Origin: Ureibacillus terrenus
Lineage (GTDB): Bacteria > Bacillota > Bacilli > Bacillales_A > Planococcaceae
Length of the DNA stretch: 53,372 nucleotides
NCBI RefSeq assembly: GCF_006569205.1
Contig: NZ_VIGD01000017.1
Location: 1-53,372, forward strand
Direction: 5' to 3'
Every line of letters starts with the position of its first letter. Positions within the stretch are counted from its first letter, which is position 1. Shown piece by piece: positions 17,076 to 25,866 of the stretch. Made by a program: the position numbers and the translations under genes. The notes under the pieces were generated by a model. The model saw only the letters and a program-made list of their open reading frames with translations, searched no databases and was not told the origin of the DNA.

Positions 17076-18152
17076 CTACTTGATGGACATTTTGAATTCA
17101 AGAAAGTATTCATTATATTTTCCGAGCCATTCCAATCCCAAATTTTCATAGACTTCCAATCTATTTTTTATTTCTTCAGGAGGATAGAAGCGCTCATCAT
17201 TGGCGATTTCCGGATCCATCAATTTCAATGCCGCTTTATTCGGAGTGGAATAGCCGACATACTCCGCATTCTGGGCCGCGTTTTCCGGATCCAGCATGAA
17301 ATTGATAAATTTGTGGGCTCCTTCGATATTTTTGGCCGTTTTCGGGATGACAAAATTGTCAAACCACAAATTGGAACCTTCTTTTGGGACCGCATAATCC
17401 AATTCCTCGTTTTCTGCCATCATATCCGCCGCGGAACCGGACCAGGTAATGGCGACGGCTGCCTCATTATTTTCCATCATCGGAATGATTTCATCCCCGA
17501 TTACCCCTTTAATATTGGGGGACAGTTTAATAAGCTTTTCAGTGGCTTTTTGCAACAGTTTATCATCTTTTGCATTCAACGATTCGCCCATTGAATTGAG
17601 GCTCATTCCCATCACTTCACGGGCGCTGTCCACCAGGAACACTTTGTTTTTCAGTGAAGGATCCCATAAATCGTTCCATGATTCGAATGTCAAAGGTTTT
17701 GAAAGAAGGTTCGGATTAAAGACGATGCCGACCGTACCCCAGAAATATGGGATGGAATATTTGTTTCCCGGATCAAAAGGCAAGTCCAAATAATACGGGT
17801 CGATATATTTCAAATTTGGTATTTTCGAATGGTCGATCGGATAGAGCAAATCTTTTTCGATCATCATTTCAATCGTATATTCGGAAGGGACCGCGATATC
17901 GTAGGTAGTTCCGCCTTGCTGGATTTTTGTCAACATGGCTTCGTTGGAATCGAATGTTTCATAAATGACCTTGATGCCTGTTTCTTTCGTAAATTTTTTT
18001 AATAATTTAGGGTCGATATAGTCCCCCCAGTTGTAAATGGTAATCGTATCTTTGCTCCCTTTTCCGCCGGAGGGTTCCAATTTTTCGGCAATGAAGTATA
18101 GTCCGGCACATACGAGCAAGATGGCGATGCTTAAATTAATGAGAGATTTCAT
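17076..18152 (-). CDS. potD: Spermidine/putrescine ABC transporter substrate-binding protein
   Basis: 358 residues. A hydrophobic N-terminal segment (about residues 4-22) is followed by ITIYNWGDYIDPKLLKKF, the hallmark start of the PotD/PotF fold, and by IPYFWGTVGIVFNP in the ligand cleft. The single N-terminal Cys lies in LLVCAG; Val at the position before Cys is not standard for lipoprotein processing, so the protein may instead be held by an uncleaved anchor. It delivers polyamines to the permease. ATGA overlap with potC places it last in the operon. Specificity between spermidine and putrescine cannot be told by eye. Confidence 0.92.
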   Translation of the reverse strand: MKSLINLSIAILLVCAGLYFIAEKLEPSGGKGSKDTITIYNWGDYIDPKLLKKFTKETGIKVIYETFDSNEAMLTKIQQGGTTYDIAVPSEYTIEMMIEKDLLYPIDHSKIPNLKYIDPYYLDLPFDPGNKYSIPYFWGTVGIVFNPNLLSKPLTFESWNDLWDPSLKNKVFLVDSAREVMGMSLNSMGESLNAKDDKLLQKATEKLIKLSPNIKGVIGDEIIPMMENNEAAVAITWSGSAADMMAENEELDYAVPKEGSNLWFDNFVIPKTAKNIEGAHKFINFMLDPENAAQNAEYVGYSTPNKAALKLMDPEIANDERFYPPEEIKNRLEVYENLGLEWLGKYNEYFLEFKMSIK

Positions 18153-18952
18153 AATCTGCCAATCCCCCCGTTAGCGAATTTCGTGCGGCGCGTTACGAAA
18201 TAGTATCCGATGACAATAAGCACCGTCACGACAAAAATAATTCCGGAAAGGGCATTGATTGTCAACGAAATTCCGACGCGGGCGATGGAATAGATTTCCA
18301 CGGATAATGTGGAGAATCCGTTGCCAGTGACGAAAAATGTCACGGCGAAATCATCCAAAGAATAGGTGAGGGCCATAAAGAATCCTGCAAAAATCCCAGG
18401 CTTAATGTAAGGGATGATGACGCGGTACAAGACATCTCTTCTTGTGGCCCCCAAATCTTGGGCGGCATCGATTAGATTTGGATTCATTTCCAGCAGCTTC
18501 GGCAATACCATTAAAACCACAATCGGAATGCTGAAAGCGATATGGGAAATTAAAACAGAAGCAAAGCCTAATTTTACTCCAATCATTGTAAAAAGAATCA
18601 AAAAGCTTGCCCCAATGACGACGTCCGGGCTGACAATCAAAATATTATTCAATGAAAGCAGGATATTTCGGATATTCCGGCGTTTGATGGAGAAAATCCC
18701 AATCGCCCCCAAAGTGCCGATGATGGTTGATATTAAGCCTGACAAAAGGGCGATGATCACGGTGTTGATCAAAATCACCAAAAGCCGGGAATCCTCAAAT
18801 ACTGCCCGATAGTGTTCCAGCGTAAAAGATTCAAAATCGTGCATGGAGCCGCCGCTGTTAAACGAATAGTAAATTAAATAGAAGATCGGCGCGTATAATA
18901 TAACGAATACGATGATGAGATAAATTTTTGCTGGCATAGAGAGTTTTTTCAT
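18149..18952 (-). CDS. potC: Spermidine/putrescine ABC transporter permease PotC
   Basis: 267 residues with six membrane helices. The cytoplasmic EAA-type loop that docks to the ATPase is visible as DAAQDLGATRRDVLYRVIIP near residue 175. It forms the transmembrane channel together with PotB. Its start codon shares one base with the potB stop (TAATG) and its stop overlaps the potD start, so the genes are translationally coupled. LTYSLDDFAVTFF is typical of PotC. Length is normal for the family. Confidence 0.92.
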   Translation of the reverse strand: MKKLSMPAKIYLIIVFVILYAPIFYLIYYSFNSGGSMHDFESFTLEHYRAVFEDSRLLVILINTVIIALLSGLISTIIGTLGAIGIFSIKRRNIRNILLSLNNILIVSPDVVIGASFLILFTMIGVKLGFASVLISHIAFSIPIVVLMVLPKLLEMNPNLIDAAQDLGATRRDVLYRVIIPYIKPGIFAGFFMALTYSLDDFAVTFFVTGNGFSTLSVEIYSIARVGISLTINALSGIIFVVTVLIVIGYYFVTRRTKFANGGIGRL

Positions 18953-19764
18953 TATACGCGGCCTCCTTTAGTCCTTTTGGCAGTGAAAATCATGCTCGCA
19001 AACATGATCAGCACGAGGAATACAGCGATGGTTGACCCCATTCCCCAGTTTTGGGCAACGAGGAATTGCTGTTCAATGGCTGTACCTAACGTAATGACCT
19101 GGTTTCCTGCAATCAAACGAGTAATCATAAAGAGCGACAATGCGGGTATGAAAGTGACTTGGATGCCCGATTTCACGCCTTCAATCGTCAATGGCCAAAT
19201 GACCCGGCGGAAAGTCGTAAAAGGCGAAGCACCCAAATCCCGTGCGGCATCAACAAGCGACGGATTCAGCTTGTCGATGGAGTTGAAGATCGGCATGATC
19301 ATGAACGGGATGAAGATATATACGGATACGAATAAAAAGCTGAAATCCGTAAACAAAATTTGCTTCGGTTCAATGCCGAATACACTGATGAACGCATTAA
19401 TCGGGCCATATAAACCAAAAATTCCGATAAAAGCATACGTTTTTAAAAGCAGATTGATCCATGAAGGAATGATGATGAACATCAGCCAAAGATGTTTATG
19501 CTTTGTTTTCGTCAAAAAATAAGCAGTCGGATAAGAAATCAATAAAGTAAAGAACGTAATCAGAATGGCGTAAAAAAAGCTTGTGAACGCCATTTTCAGA
19601 TAAACGGGCGAGAAGAATCGTTTATAGTTTTCCAATGTGAAATTGCCTTGCAAATCGAGCATTGAATAGTAGATGATTAAAGCGATCGGAGCGATGACAA
19701 AGAAAACGATCCAAAGAAGGTAGGGGATGAGGGGCCCCTTCGCTACACGGTCACGCATTCTCAC
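18952..19764 (-). CDS. potB: Spermidine/putrescine ABC transporter permease PotB
   Basis: 270 residues with six membrane helices; the EAA-type docking loop reads [20 protein letters not shown] near residue 190. The N-terminus starts in the cytoplasm ([10 protein letters not shown]) before the first helix. It overlaps the end of potA by 14 bp and touches potC, so the order regulator-potA-potB-potC-potD forms a single minus-strand operon from the promoter near 21540 to the terminator at 17017. Partner of PotC in the permease heterodimer. Confidence 0.92.
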   Translation of the reverse strand: MRMRDRVAKGPLIPYLLWIVFFVIAPIALIIYYSMLDLQGNFTLENYKRFFSPVYLKMAFTSFFYAILITFFTLLISYPTAYFLTKTKHKHLWLMFIIIPSWINLLLKTYAFIGIFGLYGPINAFISVFGIEPKQILFTDFSFLFVSVYIFIPFMIMPIFNSIDKLNPSLVDAARDLGASPFTTFRRVIWPLTIEGVKSGIQVTFIPALSLFMITRLIAGNQVITLGTAIEQQFLVAQNWGMGSTIAVFLVLIMFASMIFTAKRTKGGRV

Positions 19765-20851
19765 TCACTCCATATGACTCCAAACGCTTATCGAATTCTT
19801 CTTCCGTTTCGTTTAACCGCATGACATGGATTGCTTCCGGTTCAAAATATAATCCGATTTCTTCGCCGACTTCCGCCTTTTTCAAAGAGTGGACAAGCCA
19901 TTCATTGCCGTCTTTATCGTAAGTGGATAATTCATAATGCACCCCGCGGAACAATTGGGTATCGACCGTTACGACGAGCTTCCCTTTATCTACCGAAGTG
20001 ATTTCCAAATCTTCCGGACGAATCACCACATCCACTTTTTCGTTCGGTTTCATCCCTTTATCGACGCAATCAAACACTTTTCCGGCAAATTGCACTTTGT
20101 AATCTTCCAGCATGATGCCTTCCACAATATTGGATTCGCCGATGAAATCCGCCACAAACCGGTTGATCGGTTCATCATATATATCAACTGGAGAGCCGGA
20201 TTGCTGGATTTGTCCGTCGTTGATGACAAAAATTTCATCGGACATCGCCAAAGCCTCTTCCTGGTCATGCGTGACAAATACAAAGGTTTTTCCGAGGCGT
20301 TGCTGCAATTCCCTGAGTTCATATTGCATTTCATAACGCAATTTTAAATCAAGAGCTGACAATGGTTCATCGAGTAAAATCACTTCCGGATTATTGACAA
20401 TGGCCCGGGCAATGGCAACCCGTTGTCGTTGCCCCCCTGACATTTCGGATATTTCCCGGTTTTCAAATCCTTCCAAGTTGACAAATTTCAGCGCTTCTCT
20501 CACACGCTCTTGGATTTCTTTTTCTTTCATTTTTTTTATGCGCAAGCCGAACGCGACATTTTCAAAAACATTTAAATGAGGAAAAAGTGCATAATCCTGA
20601 AACACTGTGTTGACTTGCCGCTGGTGAGCCGGAACGTTGTTTATTTTTTTTCCATTAAAGTAAACGTTTCCGCTAGAAGGCGCTGTGAAACCCGCGATGA
20701 TTCGAAGGATGGTTGTTTTCCCGCAACCTGATGGCCCCAGTAGGGTATAAAATTTTCCTTTTTCCAGTTCAAAGTTGATATTTTTCAGTACGACTGTTCC
20801 ATCGTCATAAGATTTTGAAACATTTTCAAATTGAATGATTGTGTTACCCAT
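19751..20851 (-). CDS. potA: Spermidine/putrescine ABC transporter ATP-binding protein
   Basis: 366 residues from ATG 20851 with GGAGG 7 bases upstream; an in-frame TTG six bases earlier lacks spacing. Walker [11 protein letters not shown] (about residues 36-45), signature [14 protein letters not shown], Walker [13 protein letters not shown] and the switch His in VTHDQEEAL are all intact, so it should hydrolyse ATP. The C-terminal 130 residues form a TOBE-like regulatory domain. It powers uptake through PotBC. It begins 18 bp after the regulator gene in the same operon. Confidence 0.94.
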   Translation of the reverse strand: MGNTIIQFENVSKSYDDGTVVLKNINFELEKGKFYTLLGPSGCGKTTILRIIAGFTAPSSGNVYFNGKKINNVPAHQRQVNTVFQDYALFPHLNVFENVAFGLRIKKMKEKEIQERVREALKFVNLEGFENREISEMSGGQRQRVAIARAIVNNPEVILLDEPLSALDLKLRYEMQYELRELQQRLGKTFVFVTHDQEEALAMSDEIFVINDGQIQQSGSPVDIYDEPINRFVADFIGESNIVEGIMLEDYKVQFAGKVFDCVDKGMKPNEKVDVVIRPEDLEITSVDKGKLVVTVDTQLFRGVHYELSTYDKDGNEWLVHSLKKAEVGEEIGLYFEPEAIHVMRLNETEEEFDKRLESYGVSENA

Positions 20852-20869
20852 ACTCAAGCCTCCTAAACC

Positions 20870-21412
20870 CTATAAATAAGATTCTGTTGCTACAAGAAGC
20901 AGTTGTGACTCACCATCATTGGCATTAAAAATTTGGTGATTGCTAGAAGCTTCATAGTAGACCGAGTTTCCTTCGCTTGCAATAAATTCTTCTTCCCCCA
21001 GCACTACACGGATCCGCCCCTTCAAAACATAAATGAAGGTTTCCGAAAGGGACGGTTCAAATTGTTTATATTCCCCGCCTTTTTGAAAAGTGATAATCAC
21101 CGGCTCCATTTCTTTATCGTTGGAAGTGGGAATCAGCCATTTGATTTCGTATTTCTTTTCTTCATCTATATAAGAGGTTTGGTCTTCTTCGCTGTAAACC
21201 ACTTTTTGTTCTTCCATATCATCATCGAAAAATTCTTTGGGGGTTGAACCCAACACTTCTAAAATGGTAAAAAGCGTGTCGATGGAAGGGGAATTTAAAT
21301 CACGTTCAAGCTGGGAAATATAGCCTTTTGTCAAATCTGTTCTTTCACCAAGCTCTTCTTGTGTCAACCCTTTTTTAATGCGCAATGCTTTAATTTTCTT
21401 TCCAATTTGCAT
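20870..21412 (-). CDS. XRE-family regulator with cupin sensor domain, first gene of the pot operon
   Basis: 180 residues from ATG 21412, preceded by GAGGAG at 9 bases; a longer frame starting 16 codons upstream has no binding site. Residues 1-60 form a helix-turn-helix (IKALRIKKGLTQEELGERTD and TKGYISQLERDLNSPSI). Residues about 105-180 form a double-stranded beta-helix cupin (FIYVLKGRIRVVLGEEEF, SVYYEASSNHQIFNA). This is the PuuR-like architecture seen in many polyamine regulators, where the cupin senses a small molecule. As first gene of the pot operon it probably represses its own promoter at the tandem repeats found just upstream. Confidence 0.85.
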   Translation of the reverse strand: MQIGKKIKALRIKKGLTQEELGERTDLTKGYISQLERDLNSPSIDTLFTILEVLGSTPKEFFDDDMEEQKVVYSEEDQTSYIDEEKKYEIKWLIPTSNDKEMEPVIITFQKGGEYKQFEPSLSETFIYVLKGRIRVVLGEEEFIASEGNSVYYEASSNHQIFNANDGESQLLLVATESYL

Positions 21413-21469
21413 ATAGTAAAACTCCTCTTTAGCAACAAGCGGTTTATTTTTCCTAAACATTCAGTAAGA

Positions 21470-21541
21470 AAGTTTACTAATACAAAACTTTAAGTTTACA
21501 ATTACAGATAATGATTATACAGAATTTTAAAGGGAATGCAA
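21470..21541 (-). promoter_or_regulatory. pot operon promoter with tandem operator-like repeats
   Basis: On the minus strand TTGCAT (21541-21536), a 16-base spacer and TATAAT (21519-21514) make a good sigma-A promoter, with a start near 21507. Just downstream are two direct copies of GTAAACTT at 21499-21492 and 21477-21470, 22 bp apart, two helical turns. Their position around +8 and +30 suits a repressor, most simply the XRE-cupin protein encoded directly downstream. The rest of the 350-bp gap up to 21763 holds the leader of the peroxiredoxin gene; no other feature was seen. Confidence 0.65.
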
Positions 21542-21763
21542 CATTTTTTATTAAAATTTCAATTTCAAAAGGCTTCTTTGGAGAAGCAGCTGATTTGTGG
21601 ACCGATTCGCAACGGAACAATTCTGTGGAGATATATTTTTATGGGGTTTTCAGTATGATAATAAAGGACGTTTTGTGAAATAAATTGAAATTCATTCATT
21701 CATTTGTTAGTGTAAAAATTAGGAAAGTATTACCTTCATTATTCAATAAGGGGGGAAACAATC

Positions 21764-22306
21764 ATGGCAGAGCGTTTAGTCGGCAAACAGGCACCATTAT
21801 TTGAACTGGATGCGGTAATGCCGGACAAAACCTTTGGTAAAGTCTCTTTGGAAAAAATTATAAATGAAGGGAAATGGACAGTTTTATTTTTTTATCCAAT
21901 GGATTTCACATTCGTATGTCCGACTGAAATTACGGCAATCAGCGACCGTTATGATGAGTTTCAGGAATTGGAAGCGGAAGTGATTGGTGTTTCGACGGAT
22001 TCCATATATACCCACCTTGCCTGGATTAATACGGAGCGCACAAAAAACGGCATCGGTACACTGAAATATCCTTTGGCTTCAGATCATACCCATGCTGTGG
22101 CCAAGGAGTACGGAGTGTTAATCGAAGAAGAGGGAGTCGCATTGCGCGGATTATTCATTATTAATCCTCTGGGCCAAATTCAATATGAAGTGGTGCATCA
22201 CAACAATGTGGGCAGGGATGTGGATGAAGTTTTGCGTGTATTGCAGGCGCTTCAAACGGGAGGCCTATGCCCAGCCAATTGGCGTCCAGGCGAATCAACT
22301 TTGTGA
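21764..22306 (+). CDS. ykuU: 2-Cys peroxiredoxin (YkuU, AhpC/TSA family)
   Basis: 180 residues, ATG 21764 after AAGGGGGG. The peroxidatic Cys lies in DFTFVCPTEITA near residue 50 with the conserved Thr and Pro of the active site; the resolving Cys is in GGLCPANWRPGE near residue 170. Both cysteines mark a typical 2-Cys peroxiredoxin that reduces hydrogen and organic peroxides in the cytoplasm. The next gene, a thiol-disulfide oxidoreductase, is the B. subtilis partner ykuV and could act as its reductant, although this is inference. Confidence 0.92.
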   Translation: MAERLVGKQAPLFELDAVMPDKTFGKVSLEKIINEGKWTVLFFYPMDFTFVCPTEITAISDRYDEFQELEAEVIGVSTDSIYTHLAWINTERTKNGIGTLKYPLASDHTHAVAKEYGVLIEEEGVALRGLFIINPLGQIQYEVVHHNNVGRDVDEVLRVLQALQTGGLCPANWRPGESTL

Positions 22307-22360
22307 TGTTTTTTCCCATATTAATTAATGTGGGGATTTATCAATAAAAGGAGGAAATCG

Positions 22361-22798
22361 ATGAAACTGCGTTCACCATTGCCTGAGTTGGGTGGTGCAA
22401 CGACCTGGATCAATGGTAAAGTGACGAAGGAAGAGTTGCTGGGGGAAAAAGCGACGTTAATTCATTTCTGGTCGGTCAGCTGTTATATATGTAAAGAAGC
22501 GATGCCTGATCTTAACGGGCTTCGGGAAAAGTATAAAAATCAATTGAATGTTGTGGCTGTGCATATGCCCCGTTCCGAAGAGGACCAGGATTTGGAAACG
22601 ATTGAACAAGTGGCCAAAGATTTAGGAATCACACAGCCAATCTACGTGGATAATGATTTTATCTTATCGGATTTATTTGAAAATGAATATGTGCCATCGT
22701 ATTACGTATTTGACCGTTCCGGTTTGTTGCGCCACTATCAGGCTGGCGGAAAAGGAATGAAAATGTTGGAACAGCGGTTGAATCGTATACTAAATTGA
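22361..22798 (+). CDS. ykuV: Thiol-disulfide oxidoreductase YkuV
   Basis: 145 residues from ATG 22361, which follows AAAAGGAGGAAATCG; an in-frame start 11 codons earlier lacks a binding site. Thioredoxin fold with the active site SCYICKEAMP (CxxC) near residue 43 and the cis-Pro segment NEYVPSYYVF. No signal peptide, so it acts in the cytoplasm. The MKLRSPLPEL opening and GGKGMKMLEQR tail match B. subtilis YkuV, a reductase-like protein. It lies 54 bp after ykuU in the same orientation. Confidence 0.92.
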   Translation: MKLRSPLPELGGATTWINGKVTKEELLGEKATLIHFWSVSCYICKEAMPDLNGLREKYKNQLNVVAVHMPRSEEDQDLETIEQVAKDLGITQPIYVDNDFILSDLFENEYVPSYYVFDRSGLLRHYQAGGKGMKMLEQRLNRILN

Positions 22799-22825
22799 AG
22801 TGCCTGGCGAAAATGCCAGGCACTT
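22798..22825. terminator. Hairpin shared by the stop codons of ykuV and ktrC
   Basis: AAGTGCCTGGC and GCCAGGCACTT form a perfect 11-bp stem with a 6-base loop. It begins on the last base of the ykuV TGA and ends inside the ktrC TAA on the other strand. Neither side has a T-run, so it may protect RNA 3' ends or pause polymerase between these convergent genes rather than terminate classically. Confidence 0.55.
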
Positions 22826-23483
22826 ATGTCATTGCCCGATTAACGAAACGGTTGATGTCCACTATCGCTCCGATTACAAGCAACACATCGCCCAATAGGA
22901 TTTTCTCATCAGCCCCAGGGGAGATAATAATGTGATCCCCGCGTTTGATGCCGATGATGTTGATACCGTAATTGGCACGAATGTCCAAATCTTTGATGGA
23001 ATAACCGGCAATCCGATCATTGGATTTGATTTCCATAATGGAATATTCATCAGATAATTCCAGATAATCGAGTACGTTATTGGACATCATGTTGTTGGCG
23101 ATCCGGATGCCCATATCCCTCTCCGGATGAACGATGACGTCCGCACCGATTTTATGCAGCACTTTTGCATGATAATCGTTTTGGGCTTTCGCTGTGATTT
23201 GCGGCACTCCCATTTCCTTTAAGATTAGCGTTGCCAGTATGCTGGCTTGGATATCGTCCCCAATCGCGACGATGACATGCTCAAAATTTTGGAGTCCGAG
23301 CGATTTCAAAGCTTCTTCATCCGTTGCATCCGCAATGACCGCTTCCGTTGCAATTTTTGCATAATCTTCCACCCGTTCGGGATCAGAGTCGATTGCCATC
23401 ACATCCGCCCCCAGTCGGACCAATTCTTCCACGATGCTTCCTCCGAACCGTCCTAATCCGATGACGACAAATTCTTTTCTCAT
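22824..23483 (-). CDS. ktrC: Potassium channel regulatory subunit KtrC (RCK protein)
   Basis: 219 residues, ATG 23483, with GGAGGTAACTA upstream. Residues 1-125 are an RCK_N Rossmann domain (VVIGLGRFGGSIVEEL, then Asp of AIDSDPERV binding the nucleotide ribose); residues 135-219 are an RCK_C domain, which in KtrA/KtrC binds c-di-AMP. The protein forms an octameric ring gating a KtrB/KtrD-type K+ transporter, which is not in the window. Family KtrA and KtrC are hard to separate by eye; the position on the rnjA side of this conserved region favours KtrC (ykqB). Confidence 0.88.
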   Translation of the reverse strand: MRKEFVVIGLGRFGGSIVEELVRLGADVMAIDSDPERVEDYAKIATEAVIADATDEEALKSLGLQNFEHVIVAIGDDIQASILATLILKEMGVPQITAKAQNDYHAKVLHKIGADVIVHPERDMGIRIANNMMSNNVLDYLELSDEYSIMEIKSNDRIAGYSIKDLDIRANYGINIIGIKRGDHIIISPGADEKILLGDVLLVIGAIVDINRFVNRAMT

Positions 23484-23567
23484 TAGTTACCTCCGTGCGT
23501 TGTATGTACATCGATGTCATTATTGTAACGTAGTCTTCTAATTTCCACAAATAGAGGGGAAGCCCAT

Positions 23568-24338
23568 CTATTGTTTTTTGATGCCAATGACACGGATTCG
23601 TTTATAATCCGCAACCCAAACCCCGTTTTCAAAAAGGGAAGGTTTCAATGATTTTTCAACATTTTCAATAATCTGCTGTTTCGTTTCCTCGTGGATGCCT
23701 TCGAAAAACAGACTTCCGAACATGTCAATCCAATTTTTTAGTCCTTCTTCCCCTTCAAGCGGTGTAGGGCGGTCAAAATGCATGGCAAAAATTACACGGA
23801 AACCGGCCTGTTCCATCAAAGTGGTATATTCCCCGATGCTCGGAAAATACCAAGGGAATGGGATGTTTTTTTCGATTCCCGCTTTTTTGATTTGCGTATC
23901 AATTGCTTGGGAAATCGTTTGCACATTTCCTTTGCCGCCAAACTCGGCAACAAATCGGCCGCCTTTTTTTAAGCTATTATAAATATTTGTCAGGGCTTTT
24001 TCGGGCTGTCTGACCCAGTGCAATACGGCATTCGAGAAAACGGCATCAAATTCATTATGAAAATCGAGTTGTGTCACATCCTTTACGTAAAATGAAAGAT
24101 GCGGGTATTTCTCTTTCGCTTTGGCAATCATCTTTTCGCTTGAATCAATCCCAACAACCTTTGCTCCGGCATCCGCCATTTGACAAGCCAAATCTCCTGT
24201 TCCGCATCCGACATCCAGTATTTTTTCCCCCTTTTTCGGTGCCAGCACCTTGACCAAACTATCTCCAAATGCTGAAACGAAAGAATGTTTATCATCATAA
24301 AGTGATGGATTCCATTGATCTTTCCGCATTGTGCCCAT
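23568..24338 (-). CDS. Class I SAM-dependent methyltransferase
   Basis: 256 residues from ATG 24338, chosen because AAGGAG lies 8 bases before it while the ATG six bases further upstream is too close. Motif I is ILDVGCGTGDLACQMA near residue 43, the acidic residue binding SAM ribose is in VVGIDSSEKM, and the post-motif VFSNAVLHWVRQPEKAL near residue 108 resembles trans-aconitate 2-methyltransferase-like enzymes. The C-terminal part probably binds the substrate. No neighbour reveals the substrate, so only the reaction class is supported. Confidence 0.82.
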   Translation of the reverse strand: MGTMRKDQWNPSLYDDKHSFVSAFGDSLVKVLAPKKGEKILDVGCGTGDLACQMADAGAKVVGIDSSEKMIAKAKEKYPHLSFYVKDVTQLDFHNEFDAVFSNAVLHWVRQPEKALTNIYNSLKKGGRFVAEFGGKGNVQTISQAIDTQIKKAGIEKNIPFPWYFPSIGEYTTLMEQAGFRVIFAMHFDRPTPLEGEEGLKNWIDMFGSLFFEGIHEETKQQIIENVEKSLKPSLFENGVWVADYKRIRVIGIKKQ

Positions 24339-24563
24339 GAACATCACTCCTTCCATATTTAGAAAAATTATACATAAAACGATTTGAATGAAAAAATGAA
24401 TGATAAGAATATTCTTTATAACTTTTTTTCATTTAAGGATGACAAAAAAGGTCTGTAACATGCGATCGCCGGTGCATTTCCTCCAAAGCATGACATAGCA
24501 TTGTTTGTCCAGTTCCAATAGAAATGGAAAACAAAACTTCGTAATTTTCTGAAATATTAAATA

Positions 24564-24607
24564 TTAGGGGGATTCCCCTATATGTTACAAATCTCCAATC
24601 TTATACC
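24564..24607 (+). promoter_or_regulatory. Sulfide operon promoter with 19-bp palindromic regulator box
   Basis: Box TTAGGGGGATTCCCCTATA (24564-24582) contains the perfect palindrome TAGGGG-N4-CCCCTA. A -10-like TATACC follows at 24602-24607, exactly 19 bases after the box, and no good -35 is seen, so an activator bound at about -40 is likely. The same arrangement stands before the TauE-type gene at 29697. The rest of the roughly 310-bp gap from 24339 is AT-rich and holds nothing else I can name. Confidence 0.7.
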
Positions 24608-24650
24608 ATGACAATAAGAGAATTACTGATGGATAAGGAAGGGGCTGAAA

Positions 24651-25847
24651 ATGGAGAATCAGACTTATAAAATCGTAATAGTAGGCGGAGGAACGGGTGG
24701 GATAACCGTCGCTGCCCAGCTTTTGAGAAAAATGCCGACTTTGAGGGATCAAATTGCCATAATTGATCCTTCCGGCAAGCATTATTATCAGCCTTTATGG
24801 ACATTGGTCGGCGGTGGGGTATACAAAAAAGAAAAATCTGTAAGAGACATGAAAACAGTAATTCCTGAAGGGGCTACTTGGATTCAACAAGCAGTTAAGA
24901 AATTTTATCCAAAAGACAATAAAGTGCAACTGGAAAACAATGATTTCGTTCATTATGAATTTTTAGTGGTGGCTGCAGGCCTCGAGATTCACTGGGATAA
25001 AATTAAGGGATTAAAAGAGGCGTTAGGTACGAAAAACGTTTGCAGCAATTATTCTTATGAACATGTTGATTACACTTGGGAAACCATTCGGAATTTCAAA
25101 TCGGGAACCGCTGTTTTTACACACCCTGCTTCACCTGTAAAATGCGGCGGTGCACCTCAAAAAATTATGTACTTGGCAGATGATTATTTCAGAAAAACAG
25201 GTGTAAGAGATCAAATCAAAATTATTTTCGGTTCAGCAAACGCAACCATATTTGATGTTGCCAAGTACCGTCAAGAGTTGGAAAAGATATTGGTGAGAAA
25301 GGGGATTGATGCCCGTTTCTGTTATAACTTGGTAGAAATTAAACCGGATGAAAAAATTGCGATTTTTGAAGATTTAAATAGCGGAAAAAAAGATGAAATC
25401 CAATACGACATGATACATGTTACCCCATATATGGGGGCACCGAAGTTTGTTGCAGAAAGTCCTCTTGCAGATGAAACAGGATTCTTGGCGGTCGACATTC
25501 ATACCCTTCAACATAAAAAATTTGAAAACGTTTTCGGACTGGGGGATAACGCAAACCTTCCTACTTCGAAAACAGGTGCGGCCATACGAAAGCAAGCGCC
25601 TGTTCTTGTTGATAACTTGATTGCCAGCATCAGAAATCAAACGACAAAAACGATTTATAACGGCTATACTTCTTGTCCGATTGTAACAGGATATAACAAA
25701 TTGATTTTAGCGGAATTTGACTACTCCAAAGAACCTACGGAATCAATGCCTTTTGACCAAGGAGTTGAAAGGACGAGTATGTACATTTTGAAAAAAGACT
25801 TGCTGCCTGTTTTATATTGGAATGGCATGTTAAAAGGCACGATGTAA
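24651..25847 (+). CDS. sqr: Sulfide:quinone oxidoreductase
   Basis: 398 residues, ATG 24651 after AAGGAAGGGGC. FAD-binding motif IVIVGGGTGGITVAAQL at residues 8-24 and the second FAD segment FGLGDNANLPTSKTGAAIRKQ near residue 295 are clear. Cys165 (SPVKCGGAPQK) and Cys342 (TSCPIVTGY) are the redox pair that carries the trisulfide in SQR enzymes; Cys131 is also present. The enzyme, peripheral on the inner membrane face, oxidises sulfide to persulfide and reduces menaquinone. First gene of a three-gene operon with a DUF1641 protein and a persulfide dioxygenase. Confidence 0.92.
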   Translation: MENQTYKIVIVGGGTGGITVAAQLLRKMPTLRDQIAIIDPSGKHYYQPLWTLVGGGVYKKEKSVRDMKTVIPEGATWIQQAVKKFYPKDNKVQLENNDFVHYEFLVVAAGLEIHWDKIKGLKEALGTKNVCSNYSYEHVDYTWETIRNFKSGTAVFTHPASPVKCGGAPQKIMYLADDYFRKTGVRDQIKIIFGSANATIFDVAKYRQELEKILVRKGIDARFCYNLVEIKPDEKIAIFEDLNSGKKDEIQYDMIHVTPYMGAPKFVAESPLADETGFLAVDIHTLQHKKFENVFGLGDNANLPTSKTGAAIRKQAPVLVDNLIASIRNQTTKTIYNGYTSCPIVTGYNKLILAEFDYSKEPTESMPFDQGVERTSMYILKKDLLPVLYWNGMLKGTM

Positions 25848-25866
25848 AATTGGAGGGAATCCAACA

